NCBI GenBank assembly: GCA_023399375.1
Contig: JAEWPX010000048.1
Span: 50,183-114,182, forward strand
Length of the DNA: 64,000 nt
Direction: 5' to 3'
From: Pseudomonadota bacterium
GTDB taxonomy: Bacteria; Desulfobacterota; Desulfovibrionia; Desulfovibrionales; Desulfovibrionaceae
The position numbers were made by a program, and so were the translations under genes. The notes under the pieces are model-generated. The model saw only the letters and a list, made by a program, of their open reading frames with translations. It did no database searches and was not told the origin of the DNA. Shown one piece after another: positions 44,387 to 52,586 of this stretch. Each line of letters begins with the position of its first letter. Positions within the stretch are counted from its first letter, which is position 1.

Positions 44387-44416
44387 CGCGGCCGCCATCT
44401 GCCAGTGGCGGCCGCG
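44387..44416 (+). promoter_or_regulatory. 11-bp inverted repeat upstream of the second fdhE
   Basis: The arms CGCGGCCGCCA / TGGCGGCCGCG close an 8-nt loop, ending 28 nt before the second fdhE start. There is no T-run. It could be a leader hairpin limiting expression of this gene relative to fdhAB. Confidence 0.5.
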
Positions 44417-44444
44417 TGGCCCCTTCGCAACAAAAGGACGTTTT

Positions 44445-45356
44445 ATGCGCATTCCCCCGGATATGACCCTCACGTCCCCCGACCTGCCCGATGTTCCGCC
44501 GCCGGCGGAGCTGGCCGACGTCATCGAGCGCTTTTCCGCCCTGGCACGCCTGCGCCGGGAAGTCGCCGACGCCTTGCCGGACGCCCCGGTGGGCGTGCTC
44601 TACGATACGGACCGTTTTGCCGCCGGCGCGCCGCTTCTGGCCGAGGTCGGGCCGGAGGAGCTGGCCGCGGATTTCCTGCGCGCCGCGGGCCTGCTGTTGC
44701 CGCGCCTGGCGGAGCTCTTCCCGCCGCTTGGCAAGGACGCCGCAGTGCTGGCCCAGGCCCTGGCCATGGGGCCGCGTCTGGCCGCGCCGCTCCTGACTGC
44801 CCTGGCCGTGGGCAGCGAGGCGGACATCGAGGCGCTGGCGCTGGAGATGGGCGTCGCGCCCGGCGCGCTGGTCTTTTGCGCGCGCGAAGCCCTTGCCGCA
44901 ACGCTTCGGGCCAGGGCGCGCACGCTTTCGCCCATGGCCGACGACGTGCTGTGGCAAAAGCCGTCCTGCCCGGTCTGCGGCGGACCGCCGGACTGCGGCA
45001 TGCTCAAGGAGCAGCGCGAACCTTCGGAATTTCTCGTGGCCAAGGCGGGGCGGCTGTATCTGCACTGCGCGCTGTGCGGCCACCAGTGGCGTTTTCCCCG
45101 GCTCACGTGCGTGGCCTGCGGCGAGGGCGAGCAGGAAAAGCTCGACGTGCTGTTCCCGGCCGGCCGCGACCGCGAACGCATCCACGCCTGCCGCAGCTGC
45201 GGGCATTACCTGATCGTGCTCAACCGTGTGGAAACAAGCCGGGACACGGACCTCGACGCCGCCCCGGCGTCCCTGATCCACCTCGACGCCGCGGCCCAGG
45301 CCAGGGGTTTTACGCCCATCTGCGACACCCCCTGGAATCACCTGGACGCCGACTGA
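44445..45356 (+). CDS. fdhE: formate dehydrogenase accessory protein, FdhE-like (copy 2)
   Basis: A 303-aa paralog of the FdhE at 39206-40078. Only the zinc-ribbon plan is well kept: CPVC near residue 179, CALC near 208, CVAC and CRSC, the last in HACRSCGHYLIVLNRVE. The N-terminal helical half is widely different from copy 1. It probably belongs to the fdhAB operon or follows it by read-through, since 171 nt with a repeat and a hairpin lie between. The two copies may work on different steps or on different dehydrogenases. Confidence 0.83.
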   Translation: MRIPPDMTLTSPDLPDVPPPAELADVIERFSALARLRREVADALPDAPVGVLYDTDRFAAGAPLLAEVGPEELAADFLRAAGLLLPRLAELFPPLGKDAAVLAQALAMGPRLAAPLLTALAVGSEADIEALALEMGVAPGALVFCAREALAATLRARARTLSPMADDVLWQKPSCPVCGGPPDCGMLKEQREPSEFLVAKAGRLYLHCALCGHQWRFPRLTCVACGEGEQEKLDVLFPAGRDRERIHACRSCGHYLIVLNRVETSRDTDLDAAPASLIHLDAAAQARGFTPICDTPWNHLDAD

Positions 45357-45374
45357 GCCAACCTTTCCCCTTTC

Positions 45375-45418
45375 GGGAGGTCCAGGAGGGGCCGTCGCCC
45401 CTCCTGGCCGCCGGAGGC
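45375..45418 (-). repeat. 3'-UTR hairpin element, copy 4
   Basis: It lies between the convergent ends of the second fdhE and metW. The GCCTCCGGCGGCC box faces metW, 28 nt from that stop, behind GGGAAGAT. On the minus strand the second hairpin reads CTCCC-GAAA-GGGGA, the clearest example of the tetraloop form. Confidence 0.88.
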
Positions 45419-45446
45419 ATCTTCCCTCTTCCTTCCCCTCGGCTCC

Positions 45447-46052
45447 CTACCCTTCCCGCCTGCGCAGCAGGAACATGCCGTAGGTGGCCAGCAGGTTGGG
45501 AAGGAACTTCACGATCATGCCCTTTTCGTGGTGATGCGGCGTGCTGATGGCCGTCTCGCGCGCGATGACGAAGCCTTCCTTGCGGCAGAAGCGCCGGAAG
45601 TCGCGCAGGGTGATGACGCGGATGTTGGGCGTGTCGTACCACTCGTAGGGGAGCTCGCGAGAGACCGGCGCGCGGCCGCGAAAGAGCAGCTGGCCCCGGA
45701 TGCGGTAGTAGGCGAAATTGGGAAAGCTCACGATGCCGCAGCGCCCTACGCGCAACATCTCGCGGATGAGCCTCGCCGGGTCGTAGACCTGCTGCAACGT
45801 CTGGGACAGGATCACGTAATCGAAGCTGCCGTCGGCGTAGTCCCGGACTTCCTCGTTGATGTCGCCGTGCAGGATGGAGAGGCCCTTCTCGATCCCGCGC
45901 GTGACCTTGCCCTCCTCGGCCTCGATGCCCGTGCCGCGCACGTCCTTGTCCACGGACAGGATGTGCAGCAGATCGCCCGAGCCGCAGCCGAGGTCGAGCA
46001 CCTTGGAGCCCGGCTCGATCCAGGAGGCGATGAGCGACAGGTCATAGCGCAT
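45447..46052 (-). CDS. metW: methionine biosynthesis protein MetW
   Basis: A 201-aa SAM-methyltransferase-like protein: VLDLGCGSGDLLHIL at about 17-31 is the SAM-binding motif I, with GDINEEVRDYADGSFDYVIL following and the MetW-typical PYEWYDTPNIRVITLRDFR. MetW occurs with MetX and is thought to support homoserine acylation, though its exact activity is uncertain. It overlaps the end of metX by 11 nt. Confidence 0.93.
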   Translation of the reverse strand: MRYDLSLIASWIEPGSKVLDLGCGSGDLLHILSVDKDVRGTGIEAEEGKVTRGIEKGLSILHGDINEEVRDYADGSFDYVILSQTLQQVYDPARLIREMLRVGRCGIVSFPNFAYYRIRGQLLFRGRAPVSRELPYEWYDTPNIRVITLRDFRRFCRKEGFVIARETAISTPHHHEKGMIVKFLPNLLATYGMFLLRRREG

Positions 46053-47235
46053 GGCCCGTCTCCTTGGCCGCGTCCGCGGCCGCCCGGTCGAGGAAGCTCT
46101 CGAGCATGCCCGACAGCCTGGCGTTGGGGAGCAGGAAGGCGTCGTGGCCCCATTTCGCCTCGATCTCGACGAAGCTCACGTCCAGGCCGTTTTTCTTCAT
46201 GGCCTGCACCATGGCCCGCGACTGGTAGGTCGGGTAGAGCCAGTCCGAGGAGAACGAAGCCACGAGGAAGCGGCAGCGCGCCTTGGCGAAGGCCGACACG
46301 GCCGAACCGCCGCCGTGCGCGGCTTCCAGGTTGAAGTAGTCCGCGGCCTTGGTCACGTAGAGGAAGGAATTTGCGTCGAAGCGGTCCACGAACTTCTGGC
46401 CCTGGTAGCGCAGATAGGACTCCACCTGGAAGTCGGCCTCCTCGAAATTGAACGAGATCTCGCAGCGGTCCTGGAGCCTGCGGTCGAACTTCTGGCGCAT
46501 GGATTCGTCGGAGAGGTAGGTGATGTGCCCGATCATGCGCGCCACGGCCAGGCCGTGGCCGGGCGTTTCGCCGTCGTAGTAGTCGCCGCATTGCCACTTG
46601 GGATCGGCCATGATCGCCTGGCGCGCCACCTCGTTGAACGCGATGGCCAGTGCCGAGTGCTTGGTGGTGGTGGCCAGCGGCACGGCGGAGCGCACCATGT
46701 CCGGGTAGCGCACGGCCCATTCGAGGACCTGCATGCCGCCCATGGAGCCGCCGATGGCGCACAGGAGCTTTGCCACGCCCAGGTGCTCCACCAGGCGTTT
46801 TTGCGCCCGCACCATGTCGCCGATGGTGATGACCGGGAAGGACAGCCCGTAAGGGCGACCCGTGGCCGGGTCCACGGACGAGGGGCCGGTCGAGCCCATG
46901 CAGCCGCCGATGACGTTGGAGCAGATGACGTAGTAGCGCTCCGTGTCGATGGGCTTGCCCGGGCCGATCATGATGTCCCACCAGCCCGGCTTGGCGTCGG
47001 CCTTGTCGTAGTAGCCGGCGGCGTGGGAGTCGCCGGTCAGGGCGTGCAGCACGAGCACGGCGTTGGACGCGGTGGCGTCAAGCGTGCCGTAGGTCTCGTA
47101 GGCCAGGGTCACGGGACCGAGCGTGCGGCCCGATTCCACGGTCAGGACGTCCGGCGGCGCGGCAAAGGTGAAAAACCGCTTTTCCACCCGGCCCACGCTC
47201 GTTCCGGTCTGCGCATGTTCCACGTATTCGCTCAT
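46042..47235 (-). CDS. metX: homoserine O-acetyltransferase
   Basis: A 397-aa alpha/beta-hydrolase that transfers acetyl (or succinyl) from CoA to homoserine at the start of methionine synthesis. The nucleophile is S164 in AIGGSMGGMQ and the catalytic His is in KWGHDAFLLP (H364). The LVLHALTGDSHAAG and STGPSSVDPATGRPYGLSFP blocks are family hallmarks. Acyl specificity cannot be settled by eye. The start at 47235 is chosen because homology begins there; the ribosome site (CAGAGGCAGCC) is modest. It is followed by metW in an overlapping operon. Confidence 0.93.
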   Translation of the reverse strand: MSEYVEHAQTGTSVGRVEKRFFTFAAPPDVLTVESGRTLGPVTLAYETYGTLDATASNAVLVLHALTGDSHAAGYYDKADAKPGWWDIMIGPGKPIDTERYYVICSNVIGGCMGSTGPSSVDPATGRPYGLSFPVITIGDMVRAQKRLVEHLGVAKLLCAIGGSMGGMQVLEWAVRYPDMVRSAVPLATTTKHSALAIAFNEVARQAIMADPKWQCGDYYDGETPGHGLAVARMIGHITYLSDESMRQKFDRRLQDRCEISFNFEEADFQVESYLRYQGQKFVDRFDANSFLYVTKAADYFNLEAAHGGGSAVSAFAKARCRFLVASFSSDWLYPTYQSRAMVQAMKKNGLDVSFVEIEAKWGHDAFLLPNARLSGMLESFLDRAAADAAKETGHAL

Positions 47236-47370
47236 GGCTGCCTCTGGTCCGTCTCCTACCAGGAAGGTGGGCAAAGCGCCAGCGAGGCGGCCTGGGCCGG
47301 ACGCGCCGGGACATTTTGACTTTCTCGATCTGGCGCGGCAGGATAAGCGTATCGACGGAGGATGGTTTCT

Positions 47371-47955
47371 ATGGACAGGCGCGAGGAAAAACGGGTGCAT
47401 CCCCCGGAGGACGCCGTCCTGGAATTCGCCGTCTGGCCGGCCGGGACCGTCCCGCCGCCCCGCCTTCCCCTGGAGGCGCTGGGGCCGCCACGGGCGTGCA
47501 GCCGGTCCGGCCTGCGCCTGGAACTGGCCGACGCGGCTCCGTTGGGCCTGGGGCTGCGCCTTTGGGCCGGGCCGGAAGCGACGGCCGCCCTGGCCGAAGC
47601 CCCGGCGCTGTTCCTGTACCTCAAGCTGCGCGACTACCGTTACGACGATCCGGGCGGCGTCCTGTCCCTGTTCGTGCACGCCGCCACGGCCCATGCGGAC
47701 CCCCAGGACGGCGGGGTGCGTTTCGGCCTGCGCATCACGCACCAGGGGCGCGGCTCCTCTTTCGAAAAATCCATCGAACTGCTCGACGTCAGCCGTTTCG
47801 GCGTCACGGAGCTGGCTGCCTGGGCCGATGCCGTGGACAGACGCCGCCAGCGCCGCGAGGCCGGGGCCGCCGACGGACTCGAACTCGAGACGCTGCTTGC
47901 CGAGCCGGCATTGAACGACCCGACTCCGGCAGCGGCAAAAGGAAACGGCTCATGA
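47371..47955 (+). CDS. PilZ-like protein upstream of motA
   Basis: A 194-aa soluble protein. The N-terminus DRREEKRVHP resembles the RxxxR c-di-GMP-binding turn of PilZ domains. Near residue 40, RACSRSGLRLEL resembles the second motif (D/N)xSxxG but with Ala at the first position. The strand pattern that follows (YLKLRDYRY, VRFGLRITHQGRG) is compatible with a PilZ barrel. This is a weak family call. The ATG at 47371 has GGAGG 8 nt upstream; another ATG at 47362 lies over that ribosome site. It overlaps motA as ATGA, so it is coupled to the motor genes. Confidence 0.55.
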   Translation: MDRREEKRVHPPEDAVLEFAVWPAGTVPPPRLPLEALGPPRACSRSGLRLELADAAPLGLGLRLWAGPEATAALAEAPALFLYLKLRDYRYDDPGGVLSLFVHAATAHADPQDGGVRFGLRITHQGRGSSFEKSIELLDVSRFGVTELAAWADAVDRRRQRREAGAADGLELETLLAEPALNDPTPAAAKGNGS

Positions 47956-48797
47956 TCGCCATTGCCGGCATAGTCGTGGTGCTTGCTTCGGTATGCCTGG
48001 GCTACGCCCTCGAAGGCGGCGCATTCGGCGTGCTCATCCAGCCCTCCGAGTGGCTGATCATCGGCGGCGCGGCCCTGGGCTCCCTGCTGATCGGCTCCAC
48101 ACGCAACTCCCTGCTCCTGCTCGTGCGGGGCCTGCCGCGCGTCCTGTCGCCGGCGCGCATCGGGCGCGAGGAATACCTGGAAGTCCTGGGAACGCTGTCG
48201 CGGCTGTTGTCCAAGGCCCGGCGCGAAGGACTCATGAGCATCGAGGCGGACATCGAACACCCCCAGTCGAGCCCCGCGTTCACCATGTCCCGGCGGCTTT
48301 CCCGCGACAAGGAGGCCGTGGCGTTCATCTGCGACACCTTCCGGGTCTACCTGGTCACGGGCGAGGCCCAGGAAATCGAACTGCTCATGGACATCGACAT
48401 CCAGGCCATGCACCAGCAGGCGGCGAGCCCCGGGCACAACCTGGGCAAACTGGCCGAGTCGCTGCCCGGACTCGGCATCGTGGCGGCGGTGCTCGGCGTG
48501 GTCCTGACCATGGGCAAGATCACCCAGCCGCCGGAAGTGCTCGGACACAGCATCGGCGCGGCGCTGGTCGGCACCTTCCTCGGCGTGCTGCTGTGCTACG
48601 GCTTCATCGGCCCCCTGGCCACCAACCTGGAGAACCAGGCCATGGAGCGGCAGGCTTTTTTCTCCGTCATCCGGTCCGTCATCGCCGGGGCGGCGCGGGG
48701 TGCGACGCCGTACATCGCCGTGGAATACGGCCGCCGGGCCGTGCCCGAGGCCCTGCGGCCGTCGTTTACCGACCTCGAATCCATGCTGCGCGGCTAG
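47952..48797 (+). CDS. motA: flagellar motor stator protein MotA
   Basis: A 281-aa inner-membrane stator subunit. Four membrane segments lie near residues 3-22, 32-52, 170-192 and 202-222. The cytoplasmic loop carries LSRLLSKARREGLMSIEADI and SVIRSV. The conserved LAESLPGLGIVAAVLGVVLT and GTFLGVLLCYGFIGPLA (with the key Pro residues) identify MotA/PomA. It overlaps the PilZ-like gene and is followed by motB after 12 nt. Confidence 0.95.
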   Translation: MIAIAGIVVVLASVCLGYALEGGAFGVLIQPSEWLIIGGAALGSLLIGSTRNSLLLLVRGLPRVLSPARIGREEYLEVLGTLSRLLSKARREGLMSIEADIEHPQSSPAFTMSRRLSRDKEAVAFICDTFRVYLVTGEAQEIELLMDIDIQAMHQQAASPGHNLGKLAESLPGLGIVAAVLGVVLTMGKITQPPEVLGHSIGAALVGTFLGVLLCYGFIGPLATNLENQAMERQAFFSVIRSVIAGAARGATPYIAVEYGRRAVPEALRPSFTDLESMLRG

Positions 48798-48809
48798 GCG
48801 GGGCGACGC

Positions 48810-49565
48810 ATGCTGACCGCCAAAAAAAAGCCCTCCCCGTCCCGTCCTCCGAAATTGCCCGGCTTTCCCCAAAGCCACGGCTCCAGCTGGAAAGTGGCCT
48901 ACGCCGATTTCGTCACGGCCATGATGGCCTTTTTCCTGCTCATGTGGATTCTCAACATGGTGCCGCCAAGCGTCCAGAAGCAGCTGGAACAGTACTTCAA
49001 GGAACCGGACAAACCACCCCAGGGCGCGCTGTTTTCCCCGGAGAAACACGAAAAGCAGCTCACCGCGCCGCTCAACCGCGACGAGGCCATGCGCTACGCC
49101 ATCGCCCTGCGCTTCAAGAAAATCATCACCGAGGATCCGTTTCTCAAGGAATCGAGCGGCGTCAGCTCCGACGATGTGGGCGTGCTGCTGCGCGTGCAGA
49201 ATTCCGCGCTGTTCGCGCCCGGTTCGGCCGTGCTGACGGAAGAGGCCAAGCGTATCCTGGCCGATGCCATCGACGTGCTCAAGACCTACAACCTCGCCCT
49301 GATCATCCGGGGCCATGCCGATGCCACGGAAACGGCCAAGGGGGGCTTCGCTTCGGATTGGGAGCTGTCCGGCGCCCGGTCGGCGGCGGCGGCGGGCTAC
49401 ATCATCGCCAAGGGCGGCATCGACCCCGGTCGCATCCGGGCCGCCGCCTACGGGGACTCCCGGCCCCTGGTGCCGCCGCTGACGGCCGCCGACACCGCGC
49501 GTAACCGCCGTGTGGAATTCTATTTCCACCGCCCCGACGTCGTGAACAACCAGGTGCTGTACTGA
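48810..49565 (+). CDS. motB: flagellar motor stator protein MotB
   Basis: A 251-aa peptidoglycan-anchored stator subunit. A short basic N-terminus precedes the single membrane helix, with the proton-carrying Asp33 in VAYADFVTAMMAFFLLMWIL. Residues 105-245 form an OmpA-like peptidoglycan-binding domain (LIIRGHADATETAKG, WELSGARSAAAAGYII, AAYGDSRPLVP, RNRRVEFYF). Protons rather than sodium are likely from the Asp context, but this is not certain. Confidence 0.95.
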   Translation: MLTAKKKPSPSRPPKLPGFPQSHGSSWKVAYADFVTAMMAFFLLMWILNMVPPSVQKQLEQYFKEPDKPPQGALFSPEKHEKQLTAPLNRDEAMRYAIALRFKKIITEDPFLKESSGVSSDDVGVLLRVQNSALFAPGSAVLTEEAKRILADAIDVLKTYNLALIIRGHADATETAKGGFASDWELSGARSAAAAGYIIAKGGIDPGRIRAAAYGDSRPLVPPLTAADTARNRRVEFYFHRPDVVNNQVLY

Positions 49566-49611
49566 CGCGCCGTTCCGGGGTATGCCGCCGCCAACGGAGG
49601 ACTTCGTGACT

Positions 49612-50574
49612 ATGTCCAAGCGACCACTGGCCGCCTTTGTTGCCGGCCTTGCCTTGTTCGTTGCCGCCGCCATTCCGGCTTCGGCCGCCGACCCGCAAAA
49701 AAAACCCGAGGATTTCCGGGACGTCAAATGGGGCGCCTCGGCCGCGAGCGTGCCGGGGCTCACCCAGGCCGAACGCGACGGCGACATCGTCCATTACGAG
49801 AAGAAAGGAGAGAAGAAGGACCTCGGCGGCATGACCGTGCGCCATGTGACCTATTCCTTTTTCAAGGACAAGTTCTACCACGCCGAGATCGACTACGAGG
49901 GCGCGGGTTCCGCCGCGGCCATGCAACACAGCCTCGAAGCCAAGTACGGCCCCCCGGATACGGTGCGCGAGAAAAAGGACGCCTCCGGCCGTCCGTCCGA
50001 GGTTGCGGCCTGGAGCTGGCCCGGCTACGCCTTCATCGGCAACCGCCAGGACAAGGACGGTTCCCACGGCCGCGTATTCTACTTCTACGCGCCGCTGACC
50101 GAAGCCTCGGCCAAGGAGCAGGGCCTCGCCCCGGCTCCCGGCCAGGACAAGGCCAAGGCAGCGTCGCCTGCCGCTGCCGCGGGGCCGACCTACAAGGTAA
50201 AAAAAGGCGACAGCCTCGCGCGTATCGCCAAGCGCTACGGCGTGACCGAGGAGGCCCTGTCCGCCGCCAATCCGGGACTCACGGACAAGAACCTCAAAGC
50301 GGACGCGACCATCGCCCTGCCCCAAGGCGCGAACCAGACCCCGGACACGGCCTGGGGCAAGCCCGCGGACGTCCCGGCGGGACCGTACAGCGAATACACG
50401 GTCAAGGAAGGCGACATCCTCTCCCGCGTGGCCAACGGCCACGGCGCGCGCACCCGCGACGTCATCGCCGCCAATCCCGGCATCGATCCCGACAACCTGA
50501 AGCCCGGCACGGTGCTCAAGATCCCGACCCAGGCGAAGCCGCAGCAGGAACAGGCGCCCGACGCGGCGCAATGA
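49612..50574 (+). CDS. exported LysM-domain protein
   Basis: A 320-aa envelope protein. A signal peptide runs to about residue 25 (VAAAIPASA). Residues 26-165 are an unassigned domain (DFRDVKWGASAASVPGLTQA, DKFYHAEIDYEG). Two LysM repeats follow, near residues 195-240 (YKVKKGDSLARIAKRYGVTE) and 262-307 (YTVKEGDILSRVANGHGART), and bind peptidoglycan in known members. The start is ambiguous: a GTG at 49606 sits at better spacing from GGAGG and adds two residues. It follows motB after 46 nt and may belong to the same operon. Confidence 0.85.
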   Translation: MSKRPLAAFVAGLALFVAAAIPASAADPQKKPEDFRDVKWGASAASVPGLTQAERDGDIVHYEKKGEKKDLGGMTVRHVTYSFFKDKFYHAEIDYEGAGSAAAMQHSLEAKYGPPDTVREKKDASGRPSEVAAWSWPGYAFIGNRQDKDGSHGRVFYFYAPLTEASAKEQGLAPAPGQDKAKAASPAAAAGPTYKVKKGDSLARIAKRYGVTEEALSAANPGLTDKNLKADATIALPQGANQTPDTAWGKPADVPAGPYSEYTVKEGDILSRVANGHGARTRDVIAANPGIDPDNLKPGTVLKIPTQAKPQQEQAPDAAQ

Positions 50575-50602
50575 CGGGGAGACGGTGGGAGGAAAGAGAA
50601 AC

Positions 50603-50645
50603 GCCTCCGGCGGCCAGGAGGGACTGGGTCCCTCCTGGACCTCCC
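50603..50645 (+). repeat. 3'-UTR hairpin element, copy 5
   Basis: It starts 28 nt after the LysM gene stop behind GGAAAGAGAAAC. The apical stem is AGGAGGGAC / GTCCCTCCT: the fourth G of the usual run is A here, and the partner base is T, so pairing is kept. The second hairpin is CTCCCC-AAC-GGGGG. Confidence 0.88.
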
Positions 50646-50842
50646 CAACGGGGGCAACTGCGGTGCAGGAAATGACGGCATGGAACGCACCGCCTTACAG
50701 GCATATTCGAAGGCGGTCGCCGCCTGCGAAAGACGCAGCCTATCCGTTCGCTTCAAACGATTTGTCCTATCGATTGGCCAGCATAATTACGGCGTGGTAA
50801 GGGAATAGGGTCGCGGGCAAGAGCCCAGGGCGACGCCCGACC

Positions 50843-51340
50843 ATGCACCGACTCCGCAGCCTGCTCGATTCCCGCTGGTCCTACCGGGCCGTGCGCGCCG
50901 CCCTGGCCGTCGCCTTCATCGCGGCGGGCGCGCTCAAGCTCGCCGACGTGCGCGCCTTCGCCCTGACCATCAAGGCTTTCGCCATCCTGCCCACGGACGT
51001 CGTCTCCCCCGTGGCCGTGGCCCTGCCCGTGCTCGAAATCGCGGGCGGGCTCCTGCTCTTGTGCGACGCACCCGGCGGTCTCGCCGTCATCGGCGGGCTG
51101 CTGCTGCTTTTCATCGGCGTCGTCGTCAATGCCATCCGCCAGGGCCTGAACATCGACTGCGGCTGCTATGGCCCGGAAGACCCCGAGGGCCAAGTCTATC
51201 ACGGCCTGTGGCCCACGTTGCGGCGCGACCTGGCCATGCTCGCCGGCGTGGCCTACTGCGCGGCCTGGAGACGCCTCCGCGGAGGCGGCCGCAAAACCTC
51301 AAACCCCGGCAAGGAGCACGCATGCGCACCGTCAAACTGA
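50843..51340 (+). CDS. DoxX/MauE-like redox-associated membrane protein
   Basis: A 165-aa inner-membrane protein with four hydrophobic segments (near residues 17-35, 52-68, 76-98 and 128-145) and the motif LNIDCGCYGPED, a Cys pair on the loop after the third segment. This suits the MauE/DoxX group, which shuttles reducing power for thiol chemistry. The ATG at 50843 has only a weak ribosome site (AGGGCGACG). Its 3' end overlaps the rhodanese gene by 19 nt, so the two are expressed together. The leader (50646-50842) has a CATAAT string near 50782 that may be a -10 element. Confidence 0.8.
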   Translation: MHRLRSLLDSRWSYRAVRAALAVAFIAAGALKLADVRAFALTIKAFAILPTDVVSPVAVALPVLEIAGGLLLLCDAPGGLAVIGGLLLLFIGVVVNAIRQGLNIDCGCYGPEDPEGQVYHGLWPTLRRDLAMLAGVAYCAAWRRLRGGGRKTSNPGKEHACAPSN

Positions 51341-51843
51341 TCCCCACCCTGGTCGTCCTCGCGGTTTTCTGCCTGGCCCAAACGGCCCTGGCCGACAAGT
51401 TCGAGGACGAGACCGCCAAGGAAAAGGAAGCCGTCAAGCTCGTGCGCGACACGCAAAAGGGCGGCTACGGCCTGGTCTCCACCGAAGAGCTCAAGACGTG
51501 GCTCGACTCCGGCAAGAAGATGGTCATCGTGGACACCATGCCCTACGAGGACAGCTACAAGAAGGAGCACATCCCCGGCGCGGTCAACTTCGTCTTCCCC
51601 ATCCCGGACATGGAGAAATGGGACGCCAAGGAAACAGGCGGCAAGACCGAGGCGGACTACGCCCAGCTGCTCGGCCCCGACAAGGACGCGACCATCGTGG
51701 TCTACTGCGGCTTCGTCAAATGCACGCGCAGCCACAACGGCGCGATCTGGGCCAAAAAGCTTGGCTACAAGAACGTGCTGCGCTACCCTGGCGGCATCTT
51801 CGCCTGGAAGGGCGCCGGCTACCCCGTGGAAGCGGCGAAGTAA
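51322..51843 (+). CDS. exported rhodanese-like protein
   Basis: A 173-aa periplasmic rhodanese. A signal peptide (MRTVKLIPTLVVLAVFCLAQ, cleavage after TALA) precedes a rhodanese domain over about 50-170: VSTEELKTWLDSGKKMVIVD, HIPGAVNFVFPIPD, and the catalytic-loop Cys in VVYCGFVKCTRSHNGA (the first of two Cys), ending YPGGIFAWKGAGYPVE. It could move sulfane sulfur; a periplasmic rhodanese beside a redox membrane protein suggests thiol or sulfur handling. AAGGAG precedes the ATG. Confidence 0.9.
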   Translation: MRTVKLIPTLVVLAVFCLAQTALADKFEDETAKEKEAVKLVRDTQKGGYGLVSTEELKTWLDSGKKMVIVDTMPYEDSYKKEHIPGAVNFVFPIPDMEKWDAKETGGKTEADYAQLLGPDKDATIVVYCGFVKCTRSHNGAIWAKKLGYKNVLRYPGGIFAWKGAGYPVEAAK

Positions 51844-51855
51844 ACGAGAACGAAC

Positions 51856-51897
51856 GCCTCCGGCGTCCAGGAGGGGGCTCCCCCTCCTGGACCTCCC
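51856..51897 (+). repeat. 3'-UTR hairpin element, copy 6
   Basis: It starts 12 nt after the rhodanese stop, one of the closest spacings. The first box reads GCCTCCGGCGTCC, with G to T at position 11. The stem is AGGAGGGGG / CCCCCTCCT and the tail GGACCTCCC-GATTCC-GGGG forms the second hairpin. Confidence 0.88.
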
Positions 51898-51936
51898 GAT
51901 TCCGGGGAAACCGCTGGTTCGTTGCGAGTCATACGC

Positions 51937-52560
51937 ATGTTGCTGTTTGATTTCTTCCGTCGCAATCCCCTGCCGCGAATGCCCGCGCCCCAGACCAAGC
52001 CGCTCGCACCCCGATCGGACCGCCCGGCCCGCGAGGAGGCCCTGGCGCAGGCCGTCGGCGAAAAAGCCTCCGCCCTTTTTTCCCACCGCAAGCTGCTGTG
52101 CGCAGAGGCCATCCTCGTCGCGGTCAACGAATGCTTCGGCTCGCCCGTGAGCGAAGAGCAAGCGGTGGGACTCGCGGCCGGCCTGACGGCCGGGCTCGGC
52201 GACCGCGGCTGCCTGTGCGGGGCCATCGCCGGGGCCTGCCTGGCCGTGGGGGCGCTTTGCGCCAAGGGCGGCCACGCCGCCACGCGCGCGGCCGTGCGCC
52301 GCGAATCCGCCGCCATCCACGAGGCGTTCACGCGACGCCACAAATCCGCCTGCTGCCGGGTGCTCACCAAGCCGGTCAAGGACGACAAGGCGGCCCACAG
52401 CGCCCAGTGCGCCGCGCTTACGGGCTACGGCGCGCAGCTCGCCGTGCGCGCCATCCTGCGCCTGCGCCCGGAACTGCTCGACTGCCCGGAAGCGGACCTC
52501 GGCGGCCAGGGCCGCCTGTGCGGCCGCATCAAGTGGCTGCTGTCCTTTTTCTGCCGCTAG
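51937..52560 (+). CDS. C_GCAxxG_C_C-family Cys-rich protein
   Basis: A 207-aa cytoplasmic protein of the family named for its Cys pattern. CAEAILVAVNECFG near residue 50, GLTAGLGDRGCLCGAIAGAC near 77-96 and the CCRVL segment near 138 carry the expected Cys spacing, and a final Cys pair region ends the protein. Members are thought to be redox-active, some with metal or flavin-linked partners; their activity is not known. The start is uncertain: a TTG at 51922 would add five residues and neither has a good ribosome site. The rhodanese and DoxX/MauE neighbours support a thiol-redox role. Confidence 0.82.
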   Translation: MLLFDFFRRNPLPRMPAPQTKPLAPRSDRPAREEALAQAVGEKASALFSHRKLLCAEAILVAVNECFGSPVSEEQAVGLAAGLTAGLGDRGCLCGAIAGACLAVGALCAKGGHAATRAAVRRESAAIHEAFTRRHKSACCRVLTKPVKDDKAAHSAQCAALTGYGAQLAVRAILRLRPELLDCPEADLGGQGRLCGRIKWLLSFFCR

Positions 52561-52586
52561 ACGCTGCGCAACCTATGCAGGGGGAA

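Noticed and set aside
44280..44400. A complete selenocysteine tRNA (selC) next to fdhB
   Set aside because: Only the T-arm fits. The distance to the CCA-like end is two bases too long, and no anticodon stem with TCA or complementary acceptor strand is present.
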